In this document: positions 24,715 to 32,618 of the stretch, piece after piece
Numbering within the stretch: position 1 is the stretch's first letter
How the letters are laid out: each line of letters opens with the position of its first letter
Origin: Streptomyces tuirus
Lineage (GTDB): Bacteria; Actinomycetota; Actinomycetes; Streptomycetales; Streptomycetaceae
DNA: 64,000 nt
Direction of reading: 5' to 3'
NCBI RefSeq assembly: GCF_014701095.1
Contig: NZ_AP023439.1
Coordinates: 5,072,001-5,136,000, forward strand
Translations under genes and position numbers: made by a program
The notes under the pieces: generated by a model
What the model was told of the DNA's origin: nothing
Databases searched by the model: none
The model's input: the letters and a program-made list of their open reading frames with translations, nothing else

Positions 24715-25553
24715 GCACGCTCCCCGGAGCCGGCCGCCGGAAGTCACGGCTGGGCTGGAACCTCCTCGGCCTCCTGGTCTTCGTCGTCGCCGGCTTCCCG
24801 CTCTACTGGATGCTCAACACGGCGTTCAAGCCCGCCAAGGACGCCATCGACCCGGACCCCAGCCTGCTGCCGACCGGCCTCACCTTCGACAACTTCCACC
24901 GGGCGCTGGACATCGCCGACTTCTGGGGGCCGGTGGGCCGCAGCCTCGTGGTGTCGCTGGCCGTGGTCGTCATCGGCATGGTCGTCGGGCTGCTGGCCGC
25001 GCTCGCCATCTCCCGGTTCGCCTTCCGCGGCCGCAAGATCGTGATCGTGGGCATCCTGGCGGTCCAGATGGTGCCACTGGTCGCCATGATCATCCCGGTG
25101 TTCCTGCTGCTCAACGACCTGGGCCAGTACGACCGGCTGACCGGCCTCATCATCACCTACCTGACCTTCATCCTCCCCTTCACCGTGTGGACGCTGCGGG
25201 GCTTCATCGTCAACATCCCGAAGGAGCTGGAGGAGGCCGCGATGGTCGACGGCTGCTCCCGCACGGGCGCCTTCCTCCGGGTCGTCTTCCCCCTCCTGGC
25301 TCCCGGCATGGTCGCCACCTCGGTCTACGGCTTCATCCAGGCCTGGAACGAGTACCTCTACGCCCTGATGCTGCTCAGCCAGAAGAACCAGACCGCGACC
25401 GTCTGGCTCGGCAACTTCACCACCAAACACGGCACCGAATACGCCCCGATGATGGCCGGCGCCACGATGATGGCCGTGCCGATCGTCGCCCTCTTCCTCC
25501 TCGTCCAGCGCAAGATGGCCGCGGGCCTGACCGCGGGCGCAGTGAAGGGATGA
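24711..25553 (+). CDS. dasC: chitobiose ABC transporter permease DasC
   Basis: A 280-residue MalG-type permease with six predicted membrane segments and an EAA loop (ELEEAAMVDGCSRTGAF). The ATG at 24711 overlaps the dasB stop. Ten bases after its own stop dasD begins, so the four das genes form one transcription unit driven from the dre-controlled dasA promoter. Confidence 0.94.
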   Translation: MSTLPGAGRRKSRLGWNLLGLLVFVVAGFPLYWMLNTAFKPAKDAIDPDPSLLPTGLTFDNFHRALDIADFWGPVGRSLVVSLAVVVIGMVVGLLAALAISRFAFRGRKIVIVGILAVQMVPLVAMIIPVFLLLNDLGQYDRLTGLIITYLTFILPFTVWTLRGFIVNIPKELEEAAMVDGCSRTGAFLRVVFPLLAPGMVATSVYGFIQAWNEYLYALMLLSQKNQTATVWLGNFTTKHGTEYAPMMAGATMMAVPIVALFLLVQRKMAAGLTAGAVKG

Positions 25554-25562
25554 CCTCACCCG

Positions 25563-27101
25563 ATGACGACACTCGCCGACGGCACGGACACGCTCACCCG
25601 TGACGCCCTGACGGTCCTCCAGCCCGGCTTCACCGGCACCACCGCCCCCGACTGGCTGCTGCGCCGGCTCGGTGAGGGCCTCGCCTCCGTCGGACTGTTC
25701 GGCCGCAACATCGCCTCCCCCGGCCAACTGGCCGCGCTGACCGCCCAGCTGCGGGCCGAGCGCGACGACGTCCTGGTCGCGATCGACGAGGAGGGCGGCG
25801 ACGTGACCCGCCTGGAGGTGCGCAGCGGCTCCTCCTTCCCGGGCAACCACGCGCTCGGCGCGGTCGACGACGTGGAGCTGACCCACCAGGTCGCCCACGA
25901 ACTCGGCCGCCGCCTCGCCTCCTGCGGCGTCAACCTCAACTGGGCCCCGTCCGCCGACGTCAACTCCGACCCGCGCAACCCGGTCATCGGCGTCCGCTCC
26001 TTCGGCGCCGACACCGAACTGGCCGCCCGGCACACCGCCGCCTACGTCACCGGCCTGCAGTCCGCCGGTGTCGCCGCCTGCACCAAGCACTTCCCGGGCC
26101 ACGGCGACACGGCCGTCGACTCCCACCACGCCCTGCCCCGCATCGACGTCTCCGCCGACGTACTGGCCGAACGCGAACTGGCCCCCTTCCGCGCCGCCAT
26201 CGCCGCCGGCACCCGGGCCGTCATGAGCGCCCACATCCTGGTCCCCGCCCTGGACCCGGACCGCCCGGCCACCCTCTCCCGCCGCATCCTGACCGGCCTG
26301 CTGCGCGGAGAACTCGGCTACGAGGGCCTGATCGTCACCGACGGCATGGAGATGCGCGCCATCGCCGGCACCTACGGCATCGAACGCGGCAGCGTCCTCG
26401 CCATCGCCGCGGGCGCCGACGCGATCTGCGTGGGCGGCGGCCTCGCCGACGACGCGACCGTCCTGCGCCTGCGGGACGCCCTGGTCGGAGCCGTGCGGGC
26501 GGGCGAACTCCCCGAGGAACGCCTCGCGGAGGCCGCCGGCCGGGTCCGGGCACTGGCCCGCTGGGCAGGCGCCGCGGGCAGCCCTGCCGAGAGCACCCAC
26601 GGCACCGACATCGGCCTGCACGCCGCCCGCCGCGCCCTCACCGTGACCGCCGCGCCGGGCCTGGGCAGCCCCGACACCTTCGAGCCCCTCACCGAACCCC
26701 CCTACGTCGCCGCCTTCACCCCCATCGCCAACATCGCCGTCGGCGACGAGACCCCGTGGGGCGTCGCCGCCGAGCTCATCAACCTCCTGCCGGGCACGGT
26801 GACGGGCAGCTTCTCCGCCGGGGACGGCCCGGAGAAGAAAGCCGGGGAGAGCGCGGGCCGGGCGGCCCTCCAGGCGGCCGGCTCCCGCCGCATCGTCGCC
26901 GTCGTCCGCGACGAACACCGCCACCCCTGGATGGCCTCGGCCCTAGACGCGCTGCTGGCGGCCCGCCCCGACTCGATCGTCGTCGAGATGGGCGTCCCCC
27001 AGGCGACCCCCCGCGGCGCCCTGCACATCGCCACCCACGGCGCGGCCCGCGTCTGCGGCCGCGCCGCGGCCGAGGTGATCACCGGGGGTCCGGGGGCGTG
27101 A
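25563..27101 (+). CDS. dasD: GH3 beta-N-acetylhexosaminidase DasD
   Basis: Glycoside hydrolase family 3 enzyme that should split imported chitobiose into N-acetylglucosamine. The GH3 NagZ-type signature KHFPGHGDTAVDSHHALP is present, including the His-Asp dyad used as acid/base, and the nucleophile Asp lies in IVTDGMEM. There is no signal peptide, so it acts in the cytoplasm behind the transporter. The C-terminal ~170 residues form the extra GH3 domain. It is last in the das operon and convergent with nagB. Confidence 0.93.
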   Translation: MTTLADGTDTLTRDALTVLQPGFTGTTAPDWLLRRLGEGLASVGLFGRNIASPGQLAALTAQLRAERDDVLVAIDEEGGDVTRLEVRSGSSFPGNHALGAVDDVELTHQVAHELGRRLASCGVNLNWAPSADVNSDPRNPVIGVRSFGADTELAARHTAAYVTGLQSAGVAACTKHFPGHGDTAVDSHHALPRIDVSADVLAERELAPFRAAIAAGTRAVMSAHILVPALDPDRPATLSRRILTGLLRGELGYEGLIVTDGMEMRAIAGTYGIERGSVLAIAAGADAICVGGGLADDATVLRLRDALVGAVRAGELPEERLAEAAGRVRALARWAGAAGSPAESTHGTDIGLHAARRALTVTAAPGLGSPDTFEPLTEPPYVAAFTPIANIAVGDETPWGVAAELINLLPGTVTGSFSAGDGPEKKAGESAGRAALQAAGSRRIVAVVRDEHRHPWMASALDALLAARPDSIVVEMGVPQATPRGALHIATHGAARVCGRAAAEVITGGPGA

Positions 27102-27420
27102 GAGCACGGGCGTGAGCCGATGGGCGGGTGGGGCTGTGCCGGCTCGTTCTGAGCACGCACCCCGGCTCGTGAACGGGCTGGGTGAGGGCGTGGGGACTGA
27201 GCCGGGGCCCACCCGCAGCCCGTGCAGGGGCCCGGTCCGGTCGTGCGGGCTCGGTTGGGGGCGCCAGCGGCAGAGGTATCCGGCACTCCCGGCGGCCCGC
27301 AGCCAGGACCTGGGCGCCCAGGCCCCCGCCGGCAGCCGGCCTCTCGTCCGGATCAAGCGGCGGGAGAGCGGCGGGGAATCGGCGCCGCCGATCCGGTGCG
27401 GTGCCGGTGGGGGGAGGCCC
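27102..27420. other. 319-bp convergent intergenic region, no gene seen
   Basis: This lies between the dasD and nagB stops. Several frames are open, but they show no motif, membrane segment or ribosome-binding site. I found no clear long hairpin; the region is simply GC-rich and may carry weak terminators. Confidence 0.5.
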
Positions 27421-28206
27421 TCAGATCCCCTGCCACTCCGGCTTGTTGAGGTACGTGTGCCGGAAGTAGTCCGCCAGCTTCAGCTTCGACGCGGCGGCCT
27501 CGTCGACTACGACGGTCGCGTGCGGGTGGAGCTGGAGCGCGGACGCGGGGCACACCGCCGCGATCGGCCCTTCCACCGTCGCCGCGACCGCATCCGCCTT
27601 GCCCTCACCGGTGGCGAGCAGCACCAGGTGACGGGCCTCCAGGATGGTGCCGATGCCCTGAGTGATCACGTGGTGCGGCACCTGGTCGATGTCACCGTCG
27701 AAGAAGCGCGCGTTGTCGATGCGGGTCTGCTCGGTCAGCGTCTTGATCCTCGTCCGAGAGGCCAGCGACGAGCACGGCTCGTTGAAGCCTATGTGCCCGT
27801 CCGTCCCGATCCCGAGCAGCTGAAGGTCCACACCCCCGGCGTCCGACAGTGCCTTGTCGTAGGCCTCGCACGCCCCCTGCACGTCCTCCGCCGTGCCGTC
27901 CGGGCCCATGAACTGGTCCATTCCTATCCCCAACGGCTCCAGCACCTCGCGGCGCAGCACCGAGCGATAGGACTCCGGATGTTCGGCGGGCAGCCCCACG
28001 TACTCGTCGAGCTGCGCGATCCGAGCCCGGCCGACGTCCGCGGCACGGGAGCGCACCTTCACCGCCAGCGCCTCGTACACGGGAAGCGGCGTCGAGCCGG
28101 TGGCCACGCCGAGCAGGGCGCCCGGCTTGCGGCGGAGCAGCTTGGCCATGGCCTCGGCAATGAGCTCGCCGCCCGCCTTGGCGTCCGGGACGATGACAAC
28201 TTCCAC
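27421..28206 (-). CDS. nagB: glucosamine-6-phosphate deaminase NagB
   Basis: NagB converts glucosamine-6-phosphate to fructose-6-phosphate and ammonia, feeding chitin-derived sugar into glycolysis and removing the DasR effector. The 261-residue protein has GVATGSTPLPVYE near the N terminus, QLDEYVGLP with the catalytic Asp/Glu region, and GIGTDGHIGFNEP. A strong dre lies about 58 bases upstream of the start. Its location next to the das genes joins uptake, hydrolysis and catabolism in one DasR-controlled locus. Confidence 0.96.
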   Translation of the reverse strand: MEVVIVPDAKAGGELIAEAMAKLLRRKPGALLGVATGSTPLPVYEALAVKVRSRAADVGRARIAQLDEYVGLPAEHPESYRSVLRREVLEPLGIGMDQFMGPDGTAEDVQGACEAYDKALSDAGGVDLQLLGIGTDGHIGFNEPCSSLASRTRIKTLTEQTRIDNARFFDGDIDQVPHHVITQGIGTILEARHLVLLATGEGKADAVAATVEGPIAAVCPASALQLHPHATVVVDEAAASKLKLADYFRHTYLNKPEWQGI

Positions 28207-28263
28207 GCTGGGCCTGCCGATCTGAGAGGAGTGCTCAACTGGGACTGGACCCGGGAGGGGTCG

Positions 28264-28279
28264 TGTGGTTTAGACCAAT
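28264..28279. promoter_or_regulatory. dre site upstream of nagB
   Basis: TGGTTTAGACCA at 28266-28277 is a one-mismatch match to the TGGTCTAGACCA core. It is 60-75 bases upstream of the nagB start, in the position expected for DasR repression. Confidence 0.88.
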
Positions 28280-28441
28280 CTAACAGAGCTGCTCTGTCCC
28301 TCCCAGGGTGAAATCTGCTGCTTCCATGCGGGCAGCGCTGCCGTGCCGACCGGGCCACTGAGGCTGCAGCCCCGCCACTGAGTCTGCAGCCCCGGCCCCG
28401 GCCGGCCACGGGGTGGGGAATCTGCCCGGCCACGTGCGTGC

Positions 28442-29194
28442 CTACGTAAGCGATCCCCCCGTCACATCCACCCAACTGCCCGTCACCCACCGCCCCCCGT
28501 CCGACACCAGGAACGCCACCACGTCGGCGACCTCGGCAGGCTCGCCCACCCCGCCCAGTGCCGATATCGCCGAGGCCTTCGCCCGGCCGTCGGGGGTGCC
28601 GCGCAGCAGTTCCGCCGTGTTGTCCGTGTCGATGATCCCCGGCGCCACTGAATTGACCGTGATGCCCCGGTGCCCCAGCACCTTGGACAGGTCCCGGGAG
28701 AAGACGTCCAGCGCGCCCTTCGTCATCGCGTAGGCCACGTTGTCCGGCATCACCGCCGTGCGGGCCAGGCCCGACGAGATGTTGACGACCCGGCCGCCGT
28801 CCCGCAGACGCGTCATGCCGTGCTTGAGGATGAAGAACGGCGCCTTCACGTTCACCGCGAAGACCTCGTCGTACTCCTGCTCCTCCAGCTGCCCGATCGG
28901 CCGTGTGTTACCGATCGCCGCGTTGTTCACCAGGATGTCCAGCCCGTCCGCGTGCCGGTCGAACTCCGCCCACAGCGCCTCGGCGTCCCCCGGCACCCCC
29001 AGCTTCACACCCACCGCGAACGCCGAGCCCCCGGCCCTCTCGATCGCCGCGACCGTCTCCTTCGCCGCCGTCTCGTTCCTGCCGTAGTGCACCGCGACCC
29101 GCGCGCCGTCGCGTCCCAGCCGCTCGGCGATTCCTCGTCCGATGCCCCTGCTCGCCCCCGTGACGAGTGCGGTCCTGCCCGTGAGCACGCCCAT
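28442..29194 (-). CDS. short-chain dehydrogenase/reductase
   Basis: A 250-residue classical SDR. It has the NADP-type Rossmann motif TGASRGIG, the NNAA motif at about residue 90, and a Ser...Tyr-x3-Lys catalytic set (ISSG, then YAMTK). It reduces or oxidises a carbonyl or alcohol group; the substrate is unknown. It is divergent from a TetR-type regulator with paired operators between them, so it is very probably that regulator's target and may detoxify an inducer. Confidence 0.88.
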   Translation of the reverse strand: MGVLTGRTALVTGASRGIGRGIAERLGRDGARVAVHYGRNETAAKETVAAIERAGGSAFAVGVKLGVPGDAEALWAEFDRHADGLDILVNNAAIGNTRPIGQLEEQEYDEVFAVNVKAPFFILKHGMTRLRDGGRVVNISSGLARTAVMPDNVAYAMTKGALDVFSRDLSKVLGHRGITVNSVAPGIIDTDNTAELLRGTPDGRAKASAISALGGVGEPAEVADVVAFLVSDGGRWVTGSWVDVTGGSLT

Positions 29195-29212
29195 GGTGGC
29201 GCCCCCTTTCCC

Positions 29213-29284
29213 ATTTCTCTAGCGGTCGCTACAAAAATGACCGTACAGCAGCCCGCAGACATTTCTCTAGTGCCCGCTATAAAA
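29213..29284. promoter_or_regulatory. two direct-repeat TetR operators between the SDR and its regulator
   Basis: TTTCTCTAGCGGTCGCTA and TTTCTCTAGTGCCCGCTA are near-identical 18-mers 48 bases apart. Each contains an inverted repeat: TAGCGGTCGCTA at 29220-29231 (perfect) and TAGTGCCCGCTA at 29268-29279 (one mismatch). One lies near each gene start; the second ends 4 bases before the regulator's first ATG. Confidence 0.85.
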
Positions 29285-29982
29285 TGCACCCCATGGTGAA
29301 CGACGACGGAACCGCCCCGGCCTGCAAGGGGCCCGAGGCCGCGAGCGTGAGAGCCGCCGGGGACGGCAAAGTGAGGACCAAACCCCGCGGCCGCCCCCGC
29401 TCCTTCGATCGCGAGACCGCGCTGGAGAAGGCTCTCCTCGCCTTCTGGGAGCACGGCTACGAGGCCACGTCCGTCTCCGATCTCACTCGCGTCATGGACA
29501 TCGGCGCCCCCAGCCTCTACGCCGCCTTCGGCGACAAGCGATCCCTCTTCGAAGAGGTCGTCCGCGTGTACGGCGCGAGGCACGGATCCTTCACCGACCG
29601 TGCTCTCGCCGAGGAGCCCACCGCACGGGCCGCCGTCGAGCGCACCCTGCGCGAGGCCGCCACCGCGTACACCGAACCCGGCCACCCGCACGGCTGCCTC
29701 GTCGTCCACGCGGCGGCGAACTGCTCGAACCCCGAGGTGGAGCAGTCGCTGCGGGATCGCCGCAATGCCAACATCGCCGCGTTCGAGAGCCGCATCAGGG
29801 CCGACGTCGCCGCCGGCGTGCTGCCGCCTGCCACCGACGCCGCCGCCCTGGCCCGGCACACCGGAGCGATGATCCAGGGCATGTCACAACAGGCACGCGA
29901 CGGGGCGAGCCGGGAGGAACTGGAGGCGGTCGCGGAAATTGCCCTCTCCATCTGGCCCCGCACAGGAACCCACACGGGTTAG
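29284..29982 (+). CDS. TetR/AcrR-family repressor of the divergent SDR
   Basis: A 232-residue regulator with a ~40-residue unstructured N terminus, then a TetR DNA-binding domain (ALLAFWEHGYEATSVSDLTRVMDIGAPSLYAAFGDKRSLF). The C-terminal ligand domain contains HPHGCLVVHAA, typical of the subgroup that controls neighbouring SDR genes. Starts at 29284 or 29293 (ATG) are both possible; the first lies only four bases after an operator, so the mRNA may be nearly leaderless. Confidence 0.87.
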   Translation: MHPMVNDDGTAPACKGPEAASVRAAGDGKVRTKPRGRPRSFDRETALEKALLAFWEHGYEATSVSDLTRVMDIGAPSLYAAFGDKRSLFEEVVRVYGARHGSFTDRALAEEPTARAAVERTLREAATAYTEPGHPHGCLVVHAAANCSNPEVEQSLRDRRNANIAAFESRIRADVAAGVLPPATDAAALARHTGAMIQGMSQQARDGASREELEAVAEIALSIWPRTGTHTG

Positions 29983-30062
29983 GCTGCCTGCTGGACGCCG
30001 GTGCGTCCGACGTGTCGCGGAAAAGACAACAACGAACAGCCTCCCACGCATGGACACCCGCA

Positions 30063-30078
30063 AGTGGTCTAGTCCACA
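30063..30078. promoter_or_regulatory. candidate dre site upstream of the PdtaS-like kinase
   Basis: TGGTCTAGTCCA at 30065-30076 is identical over 12 bases to the dre core upstream of dasR, within a wider GTGGTCTAGTCCAC. It lies 83 bases after the TetR gene stop and about 250 bases before the kinase start. I see no other gene that it could serve. Confidence 0.7.
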
Positions 30079-30325
30079 ATGCGTGACGAGAGCGCGTGTG
30101 CAACGCGCACCAGCCTCCGTCTTCCCCGCACAGGAGGACGGACCGAGGAACCGAGGCTCTCTGCCCTGACTGCCCCGGCTCCTCATCCTTCGGCCGACCG
30201 GGACCGCACACCCCACGGCCGATGCTGCTCCGGGCTGCGGTGCCGGGAGGGTTGAGGGTCCCTCTCAGGCGCCGCGGCCCGCGGGTGTTTCAGGGCCGTA
30301 CGAACCCCCGGGTACGCTCGCAGAC

Positions 30326-31801
30326 GTGCCCTCCATGAACGAACTCGTACGCCAGCACACCGCACTCGACGACACCGACCTCGAGTGGCTGCACCTGCTG
30401 GTCTCGGAGTGGCAGCTGCTCTCCGACCTCTCCTTCGCCGACCTGGTCCTGTGGGTCCCCACCAGCGACGGCACCCGGTACGTCTCGGTCGCCCAGATGC
30501 GGCCCAACACCGGCCCGACCTCGTACCAGGACGACATGGTGGGTCACCTCGTGCCGCGCGGCCGGCGGCCGATGCTGGACGCCGCCCTCGACGAGGGACG
30601 CATCGTGCGCGAGGGAGACCCCGAGTGGCGCGAGGAGGTTCCCGTCCGGGTCGAGTCGATCCCCGTGCGGCGAGAAGGGCGGGTACTCGGCGTCATCGCC
30701 CGCAACACCAACCTCCTCACCGTGCGGACCCCGAGCCGCCTGGAACTCACCTATCTGCAGAGCGCCTCCGACCTGGCCCAGATGATCGCCGCCGGGTCCT
30801 TCCCGTTCCCGAACCAGCAGCTCGACATGGACGCCTCGCCCCGGGTGGGCGACGGCCTGATCCGGCTCGACGCCGACGCCATCGTCCAGTACGCCTCGCC
30901 GAACGCCCTGTCCGCCTACCACCGGCTCGGCCTCGCCTCCGACCTCGTCGGTCAGCACCTGGGCAAGACCACCGCCGAACTCGCCCCGACCAGGGGCCCG
31001 GTGGACGAGGCGCTCGCCAAGGTCGCCAGCGGCTGGGCGCCGCGCGAGTTCGAGATCGAGGCCAGTGACGGGGTCATCCAGTTCCGTGCGATCCCGCTCA
31101 AGCCGAAGGGCACCCGCATCGGTTCCCTCGTGCTGCTCCGCGACGTCACCGAACTGCGTCGGCGTGAGCGCGAGTTGATCACCAAGGACGCGACGATCCG
31201 GGAGATCCACCACCGCGTCAAGAACAACCTCCAGACGGTGGCGGCGCTGCTCCGTCTCCAGGCCCGGCGTATCGAGTCCGACCGCGGGCGCGAGGCCCTC
31301 GAAGAGGCGGTGCGGCGCGTCGGATCGATTGCGATCGTGCACGAGACGCTCTCCCAGAACCTGGACGAGCGGGTGGAGTTCGACGACATCGCCGACCGTG
31401 TGCTGGCCATGGTCGCGGAGATCTCCCCGGGCAAGGTCGCGGGCCGGCGCACCGGCCGCTTCGGCATTCTCGACGCCGAGGTGGCCACTCCGCTGTCGAT
31501 GGTGCTGACCGAGGTGCTGCAGAACGCCCTGGAGCACGGCTTCCGTGAGGGCGACACCGGCACGGTCGAGGTGTCGGCGGTGCGCGGCGGCACTTCCAAG
31601 GAGGCCCGACTGCTGGTCACGGTCCAGGACGACGGGGTCGGTCTGCCCGAGGGATTCGATCCGCACACCGCCGGCAATCTCGGCCTGCAGATCGTGCGGA
31701 CCCTGGTGGAGGGCGAGTTGGGCGGCACCTTCGACATGGTCCCGGCCCCGGAGCGCGGCACCCGCGTGATCCTCGACATCCCGGTGCCGTCGCAGAAGTG
31801 A
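30326..31801 (+). CDS. cytoplasmic sensor histidine kinase, PdtaS-like (GAF-PAS-HisKA_2)
   Basis: A 491-residue kinase without membrane segments. The order is a GAF-like sensor (about 20-160), a PAS-like domain (about 175-275), a HisKA_2 dimerisation domain with the phospho-acceptor in EIHHRVKNNLQTVAALLRL, and an HATPase domain (VLTEVLQNALEHGF, QDDGVGLP, GNLGLQIV). This matches mycobacterial PdtaS, a soluble kinase whose partner PdtaR is an ANTAR antiterminator. No response regulator is adjacent. As in mycobacteria (pdtaS next to whiB1), it lies next to a WhiB gene, wblE. Start is GTG 30326 or ATG 30335. Confidence 0.88.
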   Translation: MPSMNELVRQHTALDDTDLEWLHLLVSEWQLLSDLSFADLVLWVPTSDGTRYVSVAQMRPNTGPTSYQDDMVGHLVPRGRRPMLDAALDEGRIVREGDPEWREEVPVRVESIPVRREGRVLGVIARNTNLLTVRTPSRLELTYLQSASDLAQMIAAGSFPFPNQQLDMDASPRVGDGLIRLDADAIVQYASPNALSAYHRLGLASDLVGQHLGKTTAELAPTRGPVDEALAKVASGWAPREFEIEASDGVIQFRAIPLKPKGTRIGSLVLLRDVTELRRRERELITKDATIREIHHRVKNNLQTVAALLRLQARRIESDRGREALEEAVRRVGSIAIVHETLSQNLDERVEFDDIADRVLAMVAEISPGKVAGRRTGRFGILDAEVATPLSMVLTEVLQNALEHGFREGDTGTVEVSAVRGGTSKEARLLVTVQDDGVGLPEGFDPHTAGNLGLQIVRTLVEGELGGTFDMVPAPERGTRVILDIPVPSQK

Positions 31802-31892
31802 CGGAATCGCGGGGCCGGCGGGATCGCGGGGGTAGCGGAATCACGAGGTAGCGGAATCCCGCAGTCCTCGCAAAGGGCCCGGTAAAGCAATG

Positions 31893-31921
31893 AGCCCCGG
31901 GCCACCAAGTGGCCCGGGGCT
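31893..31921. terminator. strong bidirectional terminator between the kinase and wblE
   Basis: AGCCCCGGGCCA and TGGCCCGGGGCT form a perfect 12-bp stem around a CCAAG loop. It separates the convergent kinase and wblE genes. Confidence 0.85.
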
Positions 31922-32039
31922 AAAGCTCGTTGCTGCTTAACTAAGCGCATCGGGGGAACTGCGCGCTGCGGCTCGGGGGCGGGAGATGCGTACGCGCTGT
32001 ACGCGCCGCCAAGCTCAGGCTGTCAGCAGGGGTGGGTTG

Positions 32040-32297
32040 TCAGGCGGAGGCCTGACGGGCCCGGTTGCGGGCGGCGCGGCGCTTCATGGCGCGACGCTCG
32101 TCCTCGCTGAGACCACCCCAGACGCCGGAGTCCTGGCCGGACTCGAGCGCCCACTGCAGGCACTGCTCCATAACCGGGCAGCGACGGCAGACGGCCTTGG
32201 CTTCCTCGATCTGCAGCAGCGCAGGACCGGTGTTGCCGATGGGGAAGAAGAGCTCGGGGTCTTCCTCGCGGCAAACGGCGTTGTGACGCCAGTCCAT
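32040..32297 (-). CDS. wblE: WhiB-like iron-sulphur transcription factor WblE (WhiB1 orthologue)
   Basis: An 85-residue WhiB-family protein with the four cluster-binding cysteines Cys9, Cys37, Cys40 and Cys46, the GVWGG turn (58-62) and a basic C-terminal DNA-contact tail. WhiB1/WblE proteins bind a [4Fe-4S] cluster that reacts with nitric oxide, and bind region 4 of the principal sigma factor. The ATG at 32297 follows AGGAGAGG. The adjacent PdtaS-like gene supports orthology with mycobacterial whiB1. A Crp-like palindrome lies upstream. Confidence 0.95.
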   Translation of the reverse strand: MDWRHNAVCREEDPELFFPIGNTGPALLQIEEAKAVCRRCPVMEQCLQWALESGQDSGVWGGLSEDERRAMKRRAARNRARQASA

Positions 32298-32618
32298 GGC
32301 TGCTACCTCTCCTTGGTATTACGTGCAGGGTTGCTTGTGAATGTGAACGCTTTCACGAATCCCTCAACAAGTGAAGGGCCGACTGCCAGGTTCCCCGGCG
32401 AAGGTCCTGTGAGTTGAAGAGGGGTTCTGGTGATCAGTGGAGGCCGGTGTTGCGGGCCGTCTCGATCGCCACGTAGAGACTCGCAAACCTCAGCGGCGGA
32501 TACAACCCCTTCTGGAAAGTTTTTTTTGATTCTTCGGTGTCGACTAGGTCACAGCCGTACTTCCATGGGGTGGATCCTGGCCTAAACGTTCGAGTGAAAG
32601 GACTTTAGCCAGTTCTGC
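32298..32618. promoter_or_regulatory. 321-bp wblE upstream region with a Crp-like palindrome
   Basis: GTGAACGCTTTCAC at 32343-32356 has perfect GTGAA/TTCAC arms around a four-base centre and reads TGTGA-N6-TCACG in the wider frame, close to the Crp/FNR consensus. It is 45-60 bases upstream of the wblE start. Further upstream is a run of eight T (32520-32527), notable in such GC-rich DNA. No gene is evident here. Confidence 0.6.

Noticed and set aside
27112..28311. Long plus-strand frame across the dasD-nagB gap
   Set aside because: Most of it is antisense to nagB; the intergenic part has no protein features.
32298..32618. Sigma-R promoter upstream of wblE
   Set aside because: I looked for GGAAT-N18-GTT on the minus strand and found no match, although I vaguely recalled a link between wblE-type genes and sigma-R.
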